Assembly: GCF_030694375.1 (NCBI RefSeq)
Contig: NZ_JAUXYL010000020.1
Location: 248,001 to 312,000, forward strand
Origin: Algoriphagus sp.
Lineage (GTDB): Bacteria > Bacteroidota > Bacteroidia > Cytophagales > Cyclobacteriaceae
DNA length: 64,000 nucleotides
Reading direction: 5' to 3'
In this document: positions 1-8,229 of the stretch, piece after piece
How the letters are laid out: the number at the start of each line of letters is the position of its first letter
Position numbering within the stretch: position 1 is the stretch's first letter
Made by a program: the position numbers and the translations under genes
The notes under the pieces: model-generated
Told to the model about the DNA's origin: nothing
What the model saw: the letters and a program-made list of their open reading frames with translations, nothing else
Database searches by the model: none

Positions 1-16
1 TTCAATTTTTGAAGAA

Positions 17-57
17 CCCAATACCTTAATAATCCAATAACCAATAACCCAAATACC
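17..57. repeat. CAATAACC-type short tandem array upstream of the BASS gene
   Basis: Degenerate units of 7 to 9 bp around CAATAACC fill the leader and run up to the ATG at 58. The same sequence type sits immediately before the ATG of rhaI (41030) and near the VOC gene (31243). It is one of the window's roughly heptameric arrays. Confidence 0.6.
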
Positions 58-915
58 ATGGAAGCCAGTATTCTCACCCAACTCTTCTTGCCACTTGCCT
101 TGGCAGTCATCATGTTTGGAATGGGGCTCAGTCTCCGGTTTGATGATTTCAAGCGGATTTTGATCTATCCCAAAGCAGTGGCAATTGGGCTGACCAATCA
201 ACTCATTTTGTTGCCTTTGGTGGCTTTTGGCTTGATTAAGGTTTTTGGTTTGCAAACCGAACTCGCGGTCGGATTGATGATTTTGGCGGCTTGTCCCGGA
301 GGAGCAACCTCCAATTTGATCACTCATTTGGCCAAAGGTGATTCCGCACTTTCGATCACCCTGACTGCGTTTTCTTCGCTGATTGCCGTTTTTACTATTC
401 CCTTCATTGTTAATTTTGCCATTTTGTATTTTATCCCAAGTGGAGAGTCCCAGCCACTAAATGTATTCGGGACGGTCATTTCGGTTATATTCATTACCAT
501 AATTCCTGTAGCGATCGGTATGATGGTGTTGAAAAAATCTCCTCAGCTGGCGCAAAAGTGGGATGCGCCATTTCGGAAAATCTCTGCAATTTTCTTCGTT
601 ATAATTTTGCTTGCCGCGATTCTGAAAGAGCGGGAAAATCTCATTGAATATTTTGCGGAAGCCGGCCCTGTAGCGCTTACCCTGAACCTTGCCACCTTGG
701 CCTTGGGATATTTCAGTGGAAAAACCCTAGGCTTGAGTAAAAAGCAAAGCACTACCATCGCCATCGAGTCTGGGATTCAAAACGGAACGCTGGGCATTAC
801 CATTGCGGCTACACTTTTGGTGAACTCCACGATGACGATACCATCTGCGATTTATGGTTTGCTGATGTTTGGGACAGCAGGGATACTTATATTTTTGGGG
901 AATAGAAAGGGTTAA
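58..915 (+). CDS. Bile acid:sodium symporter (BASS) family transporter
   Basis: A 285-residue, almost entirely hydrophobic protein with about 9-10 predicted membrane segments, the usual length for bacterial BASS proteins. Family landmarks are the small-residue motif AACPGGATSN near residue 80 and the ESGIQNGTLG segment near residue 238, which correspond to the sodium and substrate crossover regions. These proteins are inner-membrane, sodium-coupled importers of organic anions, and the substrate cannot be told from sequence. It is followed after 34 bp by a secreted protein and then a GNAT gene on the same strand, so the three may form an operon. The start at 58 follows a CAATAACC repeat leader. 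Confidence 0.88.
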   Translation: MEASILTQLFLPLALAVIMFGMGLSLRFDDFKRILIYPKAVAIGLTNQLILLPLVAFGLIKVFGLQTELAVGLMILAACPGGATSNLITHLAKGDSALSITLTAFSSLIAVFTIPFIVNFAILYFIPSGESQPLNVFGTVISVIFITIIPVAIGMMVLKKSPQLAQKWDAPFRKISAIFFVIILLAAILKERENLIEYFAEAGPVALTLNLATLALGYFSGKTLGLSKKQSTTIAIESGIQNGTLGITIAATLLVNSTMTIPSAIYGLLMFGTAGILIFLGNRKG

Positions 916-949
916 AATAAATCACCGGATCTAAATCACCTGGTTCCAA

Positions 950-1546
950 ATGAAAAAAATGTTTTATTCTATTATTCTATTTCTGATTTCATTTCAAGGG
1001 ATTTCTCAGACTTATTTCAACGAATTCGGTAAGCGGACCACCAAGGAAGACTTTGAGGAAAAGATCTTAAACGGCCCATATTTCGGAGTTCCGGGCGATG
1101 AAAAAGGCGTGATGAAATTGGTTCATCGGATGCCTGTTGGCTTGATTGATGCAAAAATCATTTATCAAAAATTGGGTTTGGAGGATGCTTACTCAGCAGG
1201 CAGACCGCTGATCGTGCTCTACTATCCCGGTAAGGATGAGTGTAATTCCACAGGACTCGGAAACACGCCAGAAAGTCTCAGGAAAAATGTGAAAGCAGTG
1301 GCTCGCTATTCCGAAAAGTATGATGCAGTCGCTCCTTTGTATTTTTACAAAAATCCTCATGGCTTGGAAAAATATCAAGGAATCCAACAATGGACAGCTG
1401 ATCCGGATGGGCTTTTTGAGAATCAGTTTTTTCCTTTTCATTATCCCTGTGGAAGCTTTGTGGTGATCAGTCCCAAAGGAAAATACCGGGCGATATTGGG
1501 GGAGTATCCGATTTCGCAAATCGATGTAGCACTAAAAAAACTTTGA
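950..1546 (+). CDS. Secreted protein of unknown function
   Basis: A 198-residue protein with a clear N-terminal signal peptide (MKKMFYSIILFLISFQGISQ, cleavage probably after the SQ). The mature part has no domain I recognise. It contains two cysteines (near residues 98 and 167), in PGKDECNSTG and FHYPCGSF, that could form a disulfide, and ends in a segment reading SPKGKYRAILGEYP, which resembles a short beta-sheet domain. It sits 34 bp after the BASS transporter and 1 bp before the GNAT gene, so it is very likely co-transcribed with both. A role in the envelope or periplasm is all that can be inferred. Confidence 0.75.
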   Translation: MKKMFYSIILFLISFQGISQTYFNEFGKRTTKEDFEEKILNGPYFGVPGDEKGVMKLVHRMPVGLIDAKIIYQKLGLEDAYSAGRPLIVLYYPGKDECNSTGLGNTPESLRKNVKAVARYSEKYDAVAPLYFYKNPHGLEKYQGIQQWTADPDGLFENQFFPFHYPCGSFVVISPKGKYRAILGEYPISQIDVALKKL

Positions 1547-1547
1547 A

Positions 1548-2090
1548 ATGGAAACCAATTATCAAGAGCCTAAAATCAGATTGGCGACAGCAGCGGATTT
1601 GGGAGATTTATTGCATTTGGCCCGAACTTCATTTTTACAGGCCTTCACCGCTGGCAACAAACCCGAAAATGTACAAGCCTATCTCAATGAGGCATTTACG
1701 CTTGATCAATTCGAAATTGAACTAACCAACTCTGCATCCACATTTTTTGTAGCTGAACATGACGGTGATTTAATTGGATACACCAAGGTCAATCAGGTGC
1801 CTGCACAAACGGATGTACATGATCCGGAGAGTCTGGAAATCTCCAGACTTTACGTACTCGAAGATTTTTTGGGACTGGGATTAGGAAAAAGGCTTTTGGA
1901 AACAGCAATTGACTTTGCGAAGCAAAATCAAAAAAAATACCTCTGGCTGGGCGTATGGGAAAAGAATGCACGTGCGATCCGATTTTATGAAAAAAATGGC
2001 CTCCGAATTTTCGGAAGCCATCCTTTTCCTTTCGGAGATGAAATTCAAACGGATTTTTTGATGCGTGTTGATTTTCAACAGATTGCTTAG
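1548..2090 (+). CDS. GNAT family N-acetyltransferase
   Basis: A 180-residue acetyl-CoA dependent N-acetyltransferase. The fold signature is seen in ISRLYVLEDFLGLGLGKRLL (residues about 98-117), where the Q/RxxGxG/A pyrophosphate loop reads LGLGLGK, followed by the beta-5/alpha-4 segment WEKNARAIRFYEKNGL. The substrate is unknown. The ATG lies 1 bp after the previous stop, which implies translational coupling. The last 96 bp matter: an 81-bp stretch (1995-2075) is repeated without mismatch at 4622-4702, on the far side of the next gene, so the 3' end of this gene has been duplicated. Confidence 0.88.
   Translation: METNYQEPKIRLATAADLGDLLHLARTSFLQAFTAGNKPENVQAYLNEAFTLDQFEIELTNSASTFFVAEHDGDLIGYTKVNQVPAQTDVHDPESLEISRLYVLEDFLGLGLGKRLLETAIDFAKQNQKKYLWLGVWEKNARAIRFYEKNGLRIFGSHPFPFGDEIQTDFLMRVDFQQIA
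1995..2075 (+). repeat. 81-bp direct repeat, copy 1 (inside GNAT 3' end)
   Basis: Identical base for base to 4622-4702, about 2.6 kb downstream. It encodes the segment from NGL to RVDF of the acetyltransferase and starts with an imperfect 22-nt inverted repeat (GGCCTCCGAA and TTCGGAAGCC arms). The pair of repeats brackets the gene at 2144-4525. Confidence 0.95.
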
Positions 2091-2143
2091 CTTTATTTTT
2101 TTATTTGGAACATTAACTTTAAATACTTTTAGTCAACACTCAA

Positions 2144-4525
2144 ATGAAAGAAAAGAACTGGATTTGGATAGTATGCATCGCGATTTTTGGATCGGGTCTT
2201 TACTTTCAGTCGATAAGCTTTGACTACACCTTAGATGATGGTCTTTTTATTATTTCCAATCGAATAACCACCAAAGGAATGGAAGAGTGGACTGAACTCT
2301 TCAAGTACGGTTCCATGAATTTCATAGAGATTAGTCCAGTTAATTCCGGGATATATCGTCCTTTTACTCTGCTAACTTTTGCTTTGGAAAATGAGCTGGT
2401 GGGGAAGTTTAATCCAATGGTCAGCCACTCAATTAATTTGATTCTTTATTTTTCCCTTTTGATAATCGTGGGGTGGATTCTGGTTTTTCTCATTCAGAAA
2501 CGTTCGCTTCCATGGTGGGTAGGTGGCTTGACCCTATTTCTATTTGCAGTGCATCCTGTGCATGTGGAAGTGGTGGCATCTGCAAAAAGCAGAGACACAT
2601 TACTTTCAGCATTATTTGCGTTTAGTGCCATTTTGATTTGGGCTCAAAATTATAAAAACCTGAAGGCAGGTCACTGGATTGCGCTACTGAGTTTGTATTT
2701 TTTCTCCCTGTTATCGAAAGAAGAGAGTATCCCTTTGATAGCCTTAGTCGGGTTAATTGCCTATTTTTTTCTGGGGAAAACGCCTTGGGAAGCAGCGAAA
2801 TCTACTTTGCCTTTTGCCGCAGTAGCTCTTGTTTACTTGTTAATTCGAGGGTTAATACTTGACAGTGCTTCAACTGCTTATGACTCTTATGTCAACAGTG
2901 TGATGTATATGGCCAACGGATCTGAAAGATTGGCTACCAACTTCTACATCTATCTGCAATACTTGAAGTTGTTGATTTTTCCCCATCCTTTATCTTGGGA
3001 TTATTCCTTTAGTCAGTTAACTGTTCAGAATTTCCAAAGTATGCAAGTTTGGCTCAGTATTTTTATTTTTGGTGCAGTGATTTACTTCGCTGTCAAAGGG
3101 TTCAAGGAAAGAAATTTGTTCAGTTTTGGCATTATTTTCTACCTGGCCACTTTTTCGATATTTTCCAATATAGTGCCTGCGTTGATCATAGGTTCGAATC
3201 TTGGAGAGCGATTTCTATTCGTCCCGTCTTTGGCCTTTTCTTTTCTGGTAGTTTACCTACTTTTTGTGCTGAGTAAAAGATTACCGGGCAAATGGGCAAA
3301 CCTTTTTCCGATTTTGCTATTGATTCCTGTTTTGCTTGGATTCTCCTGGAAAACTTTTGACCGGACGAAAGTGTGGAAAAACAACTTCACTATAACTAAA
3401 AACGATGTAAGAAGCGCTCCAAAAAGCTGGAGAACGCATGCTTTTTACGCAGATGAGCTGAGAAAATTGGGTTTGGAGATGAAAAAAGATCAACCTGATT
3501 CCGCAAGAAACAACTTTTTGGAAGCAAAAAAGGAATATAAAATCATGCTGGGTATCCTAGGTAATGATATGCCGGTCTCTCAATACTTGAGTGCCTATGC
3601 AGAGGTATTGATTCTGCTGGGGGATAGCACAAAAGCTATTTCAACTCTGGAAACAGCGATTGAAAAGAACCCCAGATCATTTTATCCCTTATTTCAGTTG
3701 GGTAGATTTAATTTTGATAAGGGTAATTATAGTGAGGCTGAAATTTTTTATCTCAAGGCACTTCAGGCGGATAAGGCTAGCCTTGGTCCTCTGTACAGAA
3801 ATTTAGGTCTCACTTATTCAAGGATGTTTCAAAAAGAAAAAGCCGTAGTTGCTTTAGAGAAGTCGCTCCAATATTCTGAAGATCCGGAAATCAAAAAAGT
3901 TTTGGGTTTTTTGTATTCCGAACTTGGTCAAACGGAGAAAGCCTCCCAATATCTTATAAGCGATGAAGTTAGCACTCCTGAAGAAATTCAATTTGTCAGT
4001 GCTTTGATTAAGGGGAATTCGGCGTTTGAAAAGAAAGATTACAAGACGGCTTTGGGTGAATACCTTAAAATTGAACCAGTATATGATCAGGTAGACGGTC
4101 AGTCTAAGTTTCCTTCTTTTTTCTCAGCCTTCGGAAAAACACTTCTCGAGACTGGGGATACCACTGGTGCCAAAATTAATTTTCTCAAAGCCGTAGAGAA
4201 AATGAAAAGTCAAGATCCAGTAGTTTATACCAACTTGGGTACGATAGCTTTTCTAAAAGACAAAAATTTTTCACTAGCGGAGAACTATTATAAAAAAGCC
4301 ATTGAATATGGTGTTGAAGATAAATTTAGCGGTTATTCCAACATTGGAATGACCCAACTCGCACAAAAGAAAGAGAAAGAGGCTTCTGTAACTTTTGAAA
4401 AAGCGTTGGAATTTGGGAGCAGTAGATCTGTTATTGGAAACCTCTATTTGTTGAACAGATCGCTCGGTAATGTGGAGAAAGCCAACTACTACCAAGGCCT
4501 TCTTGGTACTCCTAAATCAAACTGA
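2144..4525 (+). CDS. TMTC-like GT-C membrane protein with C-terminal TPR repeats
   Basis: A 793-residue protein. The first 430 residues carry about 10 membrane helices and show landmarks of GT-C glycosyltransferases of the TMTC/PMT type: DYTLDDG near residue 28 (acidic catalytic-loop position), YRPFTLLTF near residue 71, HPVHVEVVASAKSRDTLLS near residue 139 and LLSKEES near residue 189. The rest (about 430-793) is tetratricopeptide repeats, probably periplasmic. In the known family such proteins transfer mannose from a lipid carrier to secreted proteins, and here that role is inference. Together with its flanks it lies between two identical copies of the GNAT 3' end, which suggests the gene arrived as an insertion. 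Confidence 0.8.
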   Translation: MKEKNWIWIVCIAIFGSGLYFQSISFDYTLDDGLFIISNRITTKGMEEWTELFKYGSMNFIEISPVNSGIYRPFTLLTFALENELVGKFNPMVSHSINLILYFSLLIIVGWILVFLIQKRSLPWWVGGLTLFLFAVHPVHVEVVASAKSRDTLLSALFAFSAILIWAQNYKNLKAGHWIALLSLYFFSLLSKEESIPLIALVGLIAYFFLGKTPWEAAKSTLPFAAVALVYLLIRGLILDSASTAYDSYVNSVMYMANGSERLATNFYIYLQYLKLLIFPHPLSWDYSFSQLTVQNFQSMQVWLSIFIFGAVIYFAVKGFKERNLFSFGIIFYLATFSIFSNIVPALIIGSNLGERFLFVPSLAFSFLVVYLLFVLSKRLPGKWANLFPILLLIPVLLGFSWKTFDRTKVWKNNFTITKNDVRSAPKSWRTHAFYADELRKLGLEMKKDQPDSARNNFLEAKKEYKIMLGILGNDMPVSQYLSAYAEVLILLGDSTKAISTLETAIEKNPRSFYPLFQLGRFNFDKGNYSEAEIFYLKALQADKASLGPLYRNLGLTYSRMFQKEKAVVALEKSLQYSEDPEIKKVLGFLYSELGQTEKASQYLISDEVSTPEEIQFVSALIKGNSAFEKKDYKTALGEYLKIEPVYDQVDGQSKFPSFFSAFGKTLLETGDTTGAKINFLKAVEKMKSQDPVVYTNLGTIAFLKDKNFSLAENYYKKAIEYGVEDKFSGYSNIGMTQLAQKKEKEASVTFEKALEFGSSRSVIGNLYLLNRSLGNVEKANYYQGLLGTPKSN

Positions 4526-4621
4526 CAGATTATCTATAGCCAAATGAAGTAAATTCCTAAACCTGAAAATTTCCCGTTTGATAATTTTAAAGGTGAAGGA
4601 AAAATTGGGCTTTTCAAAAAT

Positions 4622-4705
4622 AATGGCCTCCGAATTTTCGGAAGCCATCCTTTTCCTTTCGGAGATGAAATTCAAACGGATTTTTTGATGCGTGTTGATT
4701 TTTAA
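4622..4705 (+). pseudogene. Remnant of the GNAT 3' end (81-bp repeat, copy 2)
   Basis: 4622-4702 repeats 1995-2075 exactly and keeps the reading frame of the acetyltransferase tail, but ends after RVDF with TAA (4703-4705), while the intact gene continues for four more residues. No other part of the acetyltransferase is present. It is the displaced or copied end of that gene and abuts the convergent OmpA gene, whose stop overlaps it. Confidence 0.9.
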
Positions 4706-5373
4706 CTGCCCAATTCTCCTCTTCTTGCCATTCTTTGCATCTTTTTGTTCGCGAAAATGGCCACCTCAACCCGACGGTTTTGTGCTCTGGCTGCCGCTGA
4801 AGTATTGGGCACTGCTGGCATTTCCTCCCCGAATCCCCGACTTCGTAACCGTTTAGTTGCCACGCCGGAATTACTCAGGAATTGTTCCACGTTCAAAGCT
4901 CTTCGTTGAGACAAAGTTTGGTTGTATTCGGCTGTCCCGGTGTCGTCGGTGTGCCCTTCAATTACTACTTTGGTGTCAGGATATTTTTTTAAAGTCGTTG
5001 CGAGATTTTCCAGATTGTTCCGGGAGTTTGAATTCAGTGTAGCCTGATCCACTGCGAAGAGAATCCCTGAATCGAAGGTGATTTTGATTCCCTCACCTAC
5101 TCGTTCGACTTTGGCGCCTTTGAGGTCTCTTCTTAATTCTTCGGCTTGTTTGTCCATTTCTCTTCCGATAATGGCTCCGGCAGATCCTCCGATGGCAGCA
5201 CCTACTATTATTCCTGTCGCCGTATTGTTTTTAGAGATCAGTCCGCCGATGACCCCACCGGCTGTACCTCCGATTGCGCCGCCTTTGACAGCATTGCTGG
5301 TTTTGCAACCTATAGAGGCCAAGGAAAGGCTGGCGATAAGAAACAGCAATAAAAATTGATTTTGAGTTTTCAT
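4702..5373 (-). CDS. OmpA family outer-membrane lipoprotein (copy 1)
   Basis: A 223-residue lipoprotein with signal MKTQNQFLLLFLIASLSLAS and lipobox cysteine (SIGC). The start was set at 5373 because it gives a proper lipoprotein signal, although the frame is open to 5466. A glycine-rich helical-hairpin segment (GGAIGGTAGGVIGGLI, about residues 30-75) precedes an OmpA C-terminal domain (about 100-215) with the peptidoglycan-binding pattern VVIEGHTDDTG and RA.N...L...GV. It should tether the outer membrane to peptidoglycan. It is a paralogue of the next gene upstream (5555-6235), separated by 181 bp, so the pair arose by tandem duplication. Confidence 0.92.
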   Translation of the reverse strand: MKTQNQFLLLFLIASLSLASIGCKTSNAVKGGAIGGTAGGVIGGLISKNNTATGIIVGAAIGGSAGAIIGREMDKQAEELRRDLKGAKVERVGEGIKITFDSGILFAVDQATLNSNSRNNLENLATTLKKYPDTKVVIEGHTDDTGTAEYNQTLSQRRALNVEQFLSNSGVATKRLRSRGFGEEMPAVPNTSAAARAQNRRVEVAIFANKKMQRMARRGELGS

Positions 5374-5470
5374 GAGTGTATTGATTTCTGAAATTTTGGT
5401 ATGTTCTACTGGTATCAAAAGATCAATTCCTATTCCAACCTTTCCACACCAATTCTGTAAGTCCAAATCA

Positions 5471-5516
5471 AAAAAAAAATGGGGAACCCTGCATCATATT
5501 AGACCAGAATTCCCCA
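5471..5516 (-). terminator. Rho-independent terminator of OmpA copy 2
   Basis: TGGGGAA (5480-5486) pairs with TTCCCCA (5510-5516), and on the minus strand the hairpin is followed by a run of T (complement of the A tract at 5471-5479). It ends the 5555-6235 gene. Confidence 0.7.
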
Positions 5517-5554
5517 CTTGAAAATAAAAGCAGTTTTGCTTTTTTGGTTCCAGC

Positions 5555-6235
5555 TTATGGCTGAATTGATCCGCCTTCAGCTTTCTTTGCCTCTTCCTGC
5601 ATTTTTTCATTGGCAACAATTCCGATTTCTACTCTACGGTTTTCACTTCTTCCGGCTACAGTAGTATTGTCAGATTTTGGCAAGGCCTCTCCAAATCCAT
5701 GGGTCGTGATTCTTGTGCCACTTACTCCTTTGTTTTTCAGGTAAGTTTCCACAGAAGTTGCCCGCTCCAAGGAGAGTTTTAGATTGTATTTTTCAGAACC
5801 TGTATCATCTGTATGACCATCGATGATGATATTTGTATCCGGATATTTGTTCAGCGTTTTGGCAAGACTGTCAAGATTTGCCCTTGAAGAAGCATTTAGT
5901 GATGCTTTATTGATATCAAACAGTAGCCCTGAATCAAAAGTCACTTTAATTCCTTCGCCAACTCGTTCCACTTCTGCTTTCTTCAAATCTCTCTCCAGCT
6001 CCTCAGCTTGCTTATCCATCTCACGGCCGATAATGGCACCGGCTGAGCCGCCGATCGCTGCACCTACGATTATACCCGTTGCAGTATTGTTTTTGGAAAT
6101 TAGTCCGCCTATAACGCCTCCTGCAGCCCCACCGATTGCGCCGCCTTTCAGTGCATTGCTTGTCTTACAACCGATAGAAGCTACCGTCAGAATGGCGATC
6201 AGAAATAGACCTAAGATTTTATTGTTCGTTTTCAT
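5555..6235 (-). CDS. OmpA family outer-membrane lipoprotein (copy 2)
   Basis: A 226-residue lipoprotein, signal MKTNNKILGLFLIAILTVAS then lipobox SIGC. It has the same architecture as the neighbour at 4702-5373: glycine-zipper segment, short linker ERDLKKAEVERVGEGIKVTF, then OmpA domain with IIIDGHTDDTG near residue 138. The two proteins are nearly identical through the glycine-zipper and diverge in the OmpA domain and tail, which ends here in AKKAEGGSIQP. Role: non-covalent peptidoglycan anchoring. It has its own terminator (5471-5516) and a similar TGGGGAA...TTCCCCA inverted repeat upstream (6355-6390). Confidence 0.92.
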   Translation of the reverse strand: MKTNNKILGLFLIAILTVASIGCKTSNALKGGAIGGAAGGVIGGLISKNNTATGIIVGAAIGGSAGAIIGREMDKQAEELERDLKKAEVERVGEGIKVTFDSGLLFDINKASLNASSRANLDSLAKTLNKYPDTNIIIDGHTDDTGSEKYNLKLSLERATSVETYLKNKGVSGTRITTHGFGEALPKSDNTTVAGRSENRRVEIGIVANEKMQEEAKKAEGGSIQP

Positions 6236-6354
6236 AGTTTGTGATTTTACCCTTCGCTTTAGGTTTGTGATTTCAGCGACTGAGTACTTTATTCCTGTTC
6301 AATTGCTGTACCATCATGAATAGGTTGAATGAGACTCGATTTATCACTTGAAAT

Positions 6355-6390
6355 TGGGGAATAAAGCCCCGATTTCGGGAACATTCCCCA
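6355..6390. repeat. TGGGGAA inverted repeat between divergent genes
   Basis: TGGGGAA (6355-6361) and TTCCCCA (6384-6390) flank an inner hairpin (CCCCGA and TCGGG). The outer arms equal those of the terminator on the other side of OmpA copy 2 (5480-5516). Here it lies between divergent starts (6235 and 6461), so it could be regulatory or a by-product of the OmpA duplication. Confidence 0.5.
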
Positions 6391-6460
6391 GTTTGAAAGC
6401 AATTCCTTGAATGGATTGGTTTGCAAAGGTGATTCGGGTAATTTTGAAGAAAAAAGCATC

Positions 6461-7702
6461 ATGCGCCGATTTCTTCTTTTTGCCGTAGGTTATGCGGGTG
6501 TCCTTTTCAATCTTTTTGCTCAACAGAAAGAGCCCATTGTAATTATGATTTCGCTAGATGGATTCCGATACGACTACGTGGAGCGATTTCAGCCGGAAAA
6601 CCTACTTAAGTTCATTTCTGAGGGAACAGCAGCGGAAGGCTTGATTCCTTCTTTTCCCAGCAAGACTTTCCCCAATCACTACACCATTGCTACGGGAATG
6701 CTTCCCGAAAATCACGGTTTAGTAGACAATTCTTTTTATGAGCCTTTCAAAGATCAGGTTTATAACATGGGAAATCGGGACATAGTACAAGATGGGTATT
6801 GGTATGGTGGTACGCCGATTTGGGTATTGGCTGAAGAAAACGGCCTCAAAGCAGTCAGTTACTTTTTTGTGGGTTCGGAGGCACCTGTGAAAGGAATCCG
6901 ACCGAGTGAATACTTTGACTATGACGGGAATGTGCCAAATCTTACCCGGATTTCACAGGTTTTCTCATGGATGCTTTTACCGGATACTGAACGGCCAAGT
7001 ATGATTACGCTCTATTTTTCAGACATGGATGATGTTGGTCATGCATACGGACCTTCTAATGATGAAAAATTAAAGGAAAGACTTGATAAACTTGATCGGG
7101 AATTGGGGGCGCTTTTTGAAGGCCTGAAAAGCTTTGATTTACCGATTACTGTAATATTGGTATCCGATCACGGAATGGCGGATGTGCCTAAAGACAAGCT
7201 GATTAATCTGGACCAATTGACCGAAGGGATAAATGCCCGAATAGTGAATAATGGCGCCTTGGCTCATCTGTATTTGGAGGATCCTTCTGAAAAAATAAAA
7301 GTGATTGAATTACTCAAGTCCCGTGGTTCAAATTTCAGCATTGATGAGCTGTCCAAAAATGAAAATTACACGGACATTTCCCGTTTTCCTCAGCGGATCG
7401 GAGACTTGATGATTATACCGGAGTTTGGCTATTACCTTGCTGACAACAGAGGAATGCTCCGCTATCAAAATCGGTCCGCGATGCTGAAAACAGATGTCTA
7501 CGGGGAGCATGGCTTTAGTCCCAAAAACCAAGAAATGTGGGGAATTTTTTACGCTATGGGGCCAAGAATTAAAGTTGGACATCAAATTAAGCCTTTTCAG
7601 AATATCCATATTTACCCACTACTTTGTCAGCTTTTAGGATTGGAAACTCCGGCTGGAATAGATGGTAAAAAGGAAGTATTAGCTCCAGTATTACGTGATT
7701 GA
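6461..7702 (+). CDS. Secreted type I phosphodiesterase / nucleotide pyrophosphatase
   Basis: A 413-residue member of the alkaline phosphatase superfamily (ENPP type). After a signal peptide (MRRFLLFAVGYAGVLFNLFAQ) come the metal-binding MISLDGFRYDY, the nucleophile motif PSFPSKTFPNHY (catalytic Thr), YFSDMDDVGHAYGP, VSDHGM and the late YGEHGFSP metal histidine. It should hydrolyse phosphodiester or pyrophosphate bonds of nucleotides in the periplasm. The start at 6461 was preferred over an upstream ATG at 6407 because it begins the signal peptide. The stop is 1 bp before the globin ATG at 7704. Confidence 0.9.
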   Translation: MRRFLLFAVGYAGVLFNLFAQQKEPIVIMISLDGFRYDYVERFQPENLLKFISEGTAAEGLIPSFPSKTFPNHYTIATGMLPENHGLVDNSFYEPFKDQVYNMGNRDIVQDGYWYGGTPIWVLAEENGLKAVSYFFVGSEAPVKGIRPSEYFDYDGNVPNLTRISQVFSWMLLPDTERPSMITLYFSDMDDVGHAYGPSNDEKLKERLDKLDRELGALFEGLKSFDLPITVILVSDHGMADVPKDKLINLDQLTEGINARIVNNGALAHLYLEDPSEKIKVIELLKSRGSNFSIDELSKNENYTDISRFPQRIGDLMIIPEFGYYLADNRGMLRYQNRSAMLKTDVYGEHGFSPKNQEMWGIFYAMGPRIKVGHQIKPFQNIHIYPLLCQLLGLETPAGIDGKKEVLAPVLRD

Positions 7703-7703
7703 A

Positions 7704-8099
7704 ATGAAAAGATCAGCAATCCAAAGTCGAATGGAGGTTGATTTTCTGGTGCGAAGATTTTATGATCGCGTCAGGCTGCATCCTTCGCTTGGACCAATAT
7801 TCAATAGCGTAGTCCAGGATTGGGAAATACATTTGGTTCACCTTTCGGATTTTTGGGAAATGATTTTGCTCCAGACCGGACCGGGAGCTGGGAAATTCAA
7901 TCCCGTCAAAGTTCATCGTGAAGTTGACAAATCTGTAGATCATAGTATAGAACAGGCTCATTTTGGCAATTGGCTGGAACTGTGGTTTTCAACTATTGAT
8001 GCGTATTTTGAAGGTGAGACGGCAGATTATGCCAAAGAACACGCCCGTCGGATGGCTCATATGCTGTTTATCCGGATTTTGGAAGCGAGATCGAAGTAA
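7704..8099 (+). CDS. Group III truncated hemoglobin
   Basis: A 131-residue single-domain globin. The 2-over-2 group III features are FYDRVRLHPSLGPIFN near the N terminus, DFWEMILLQT, then HREVDKSVDHSIEQAHFGNWLELW, where the histidine before FGNWL is the proximal haem ligand. Such proteins bind oxygen or nitric oxide, and roles in respiration or NO detoxification are proposed. An alternative GTG start at 7695 would overlap the upstream gene; the ATG at 7704 keeps the two genes 1 bp apart, so translational coupling to the phosphodiesterase is likely. Confidence 0.9.
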   Translation: MKRSAIQSRMEVDFLVRRFYDRVRLHPSLGPIFNSVVQDWEIHLVHLSDFWEMILLQTGPGAGKFNPVKVHREVDKSVDHSIEQAHFGNWLELWFSTIDAYFEGETADYAKEHARRMAHMLFIRILEARSK

Positions 8100-8229
8100 T
8101 TGACAATTCCTAAGGATTTTAAGAGTAGGTTTTTGAACAAAATGATTCGAAATACATTTTTAATCTTTTGAAATGATTTTATGGATTAAAATAAATCGTA
8201 ATTTAAAAGTGTATTTTCCACACCATACG

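Noticed and set aside
5078..5359. Plus-strand ORF opposite OmpA copy 1
   Set aside because: A shadow frame of the glycine-zipper repeat; the minus-strand gene has a clear lipoprotein signal and OmpA domain.
5823..6323. Plus-strand ORF of 166 codons opposite OmpA copy 2
   Set aside because: The same shadow effect as for copy 1; no domain and low plausibility.
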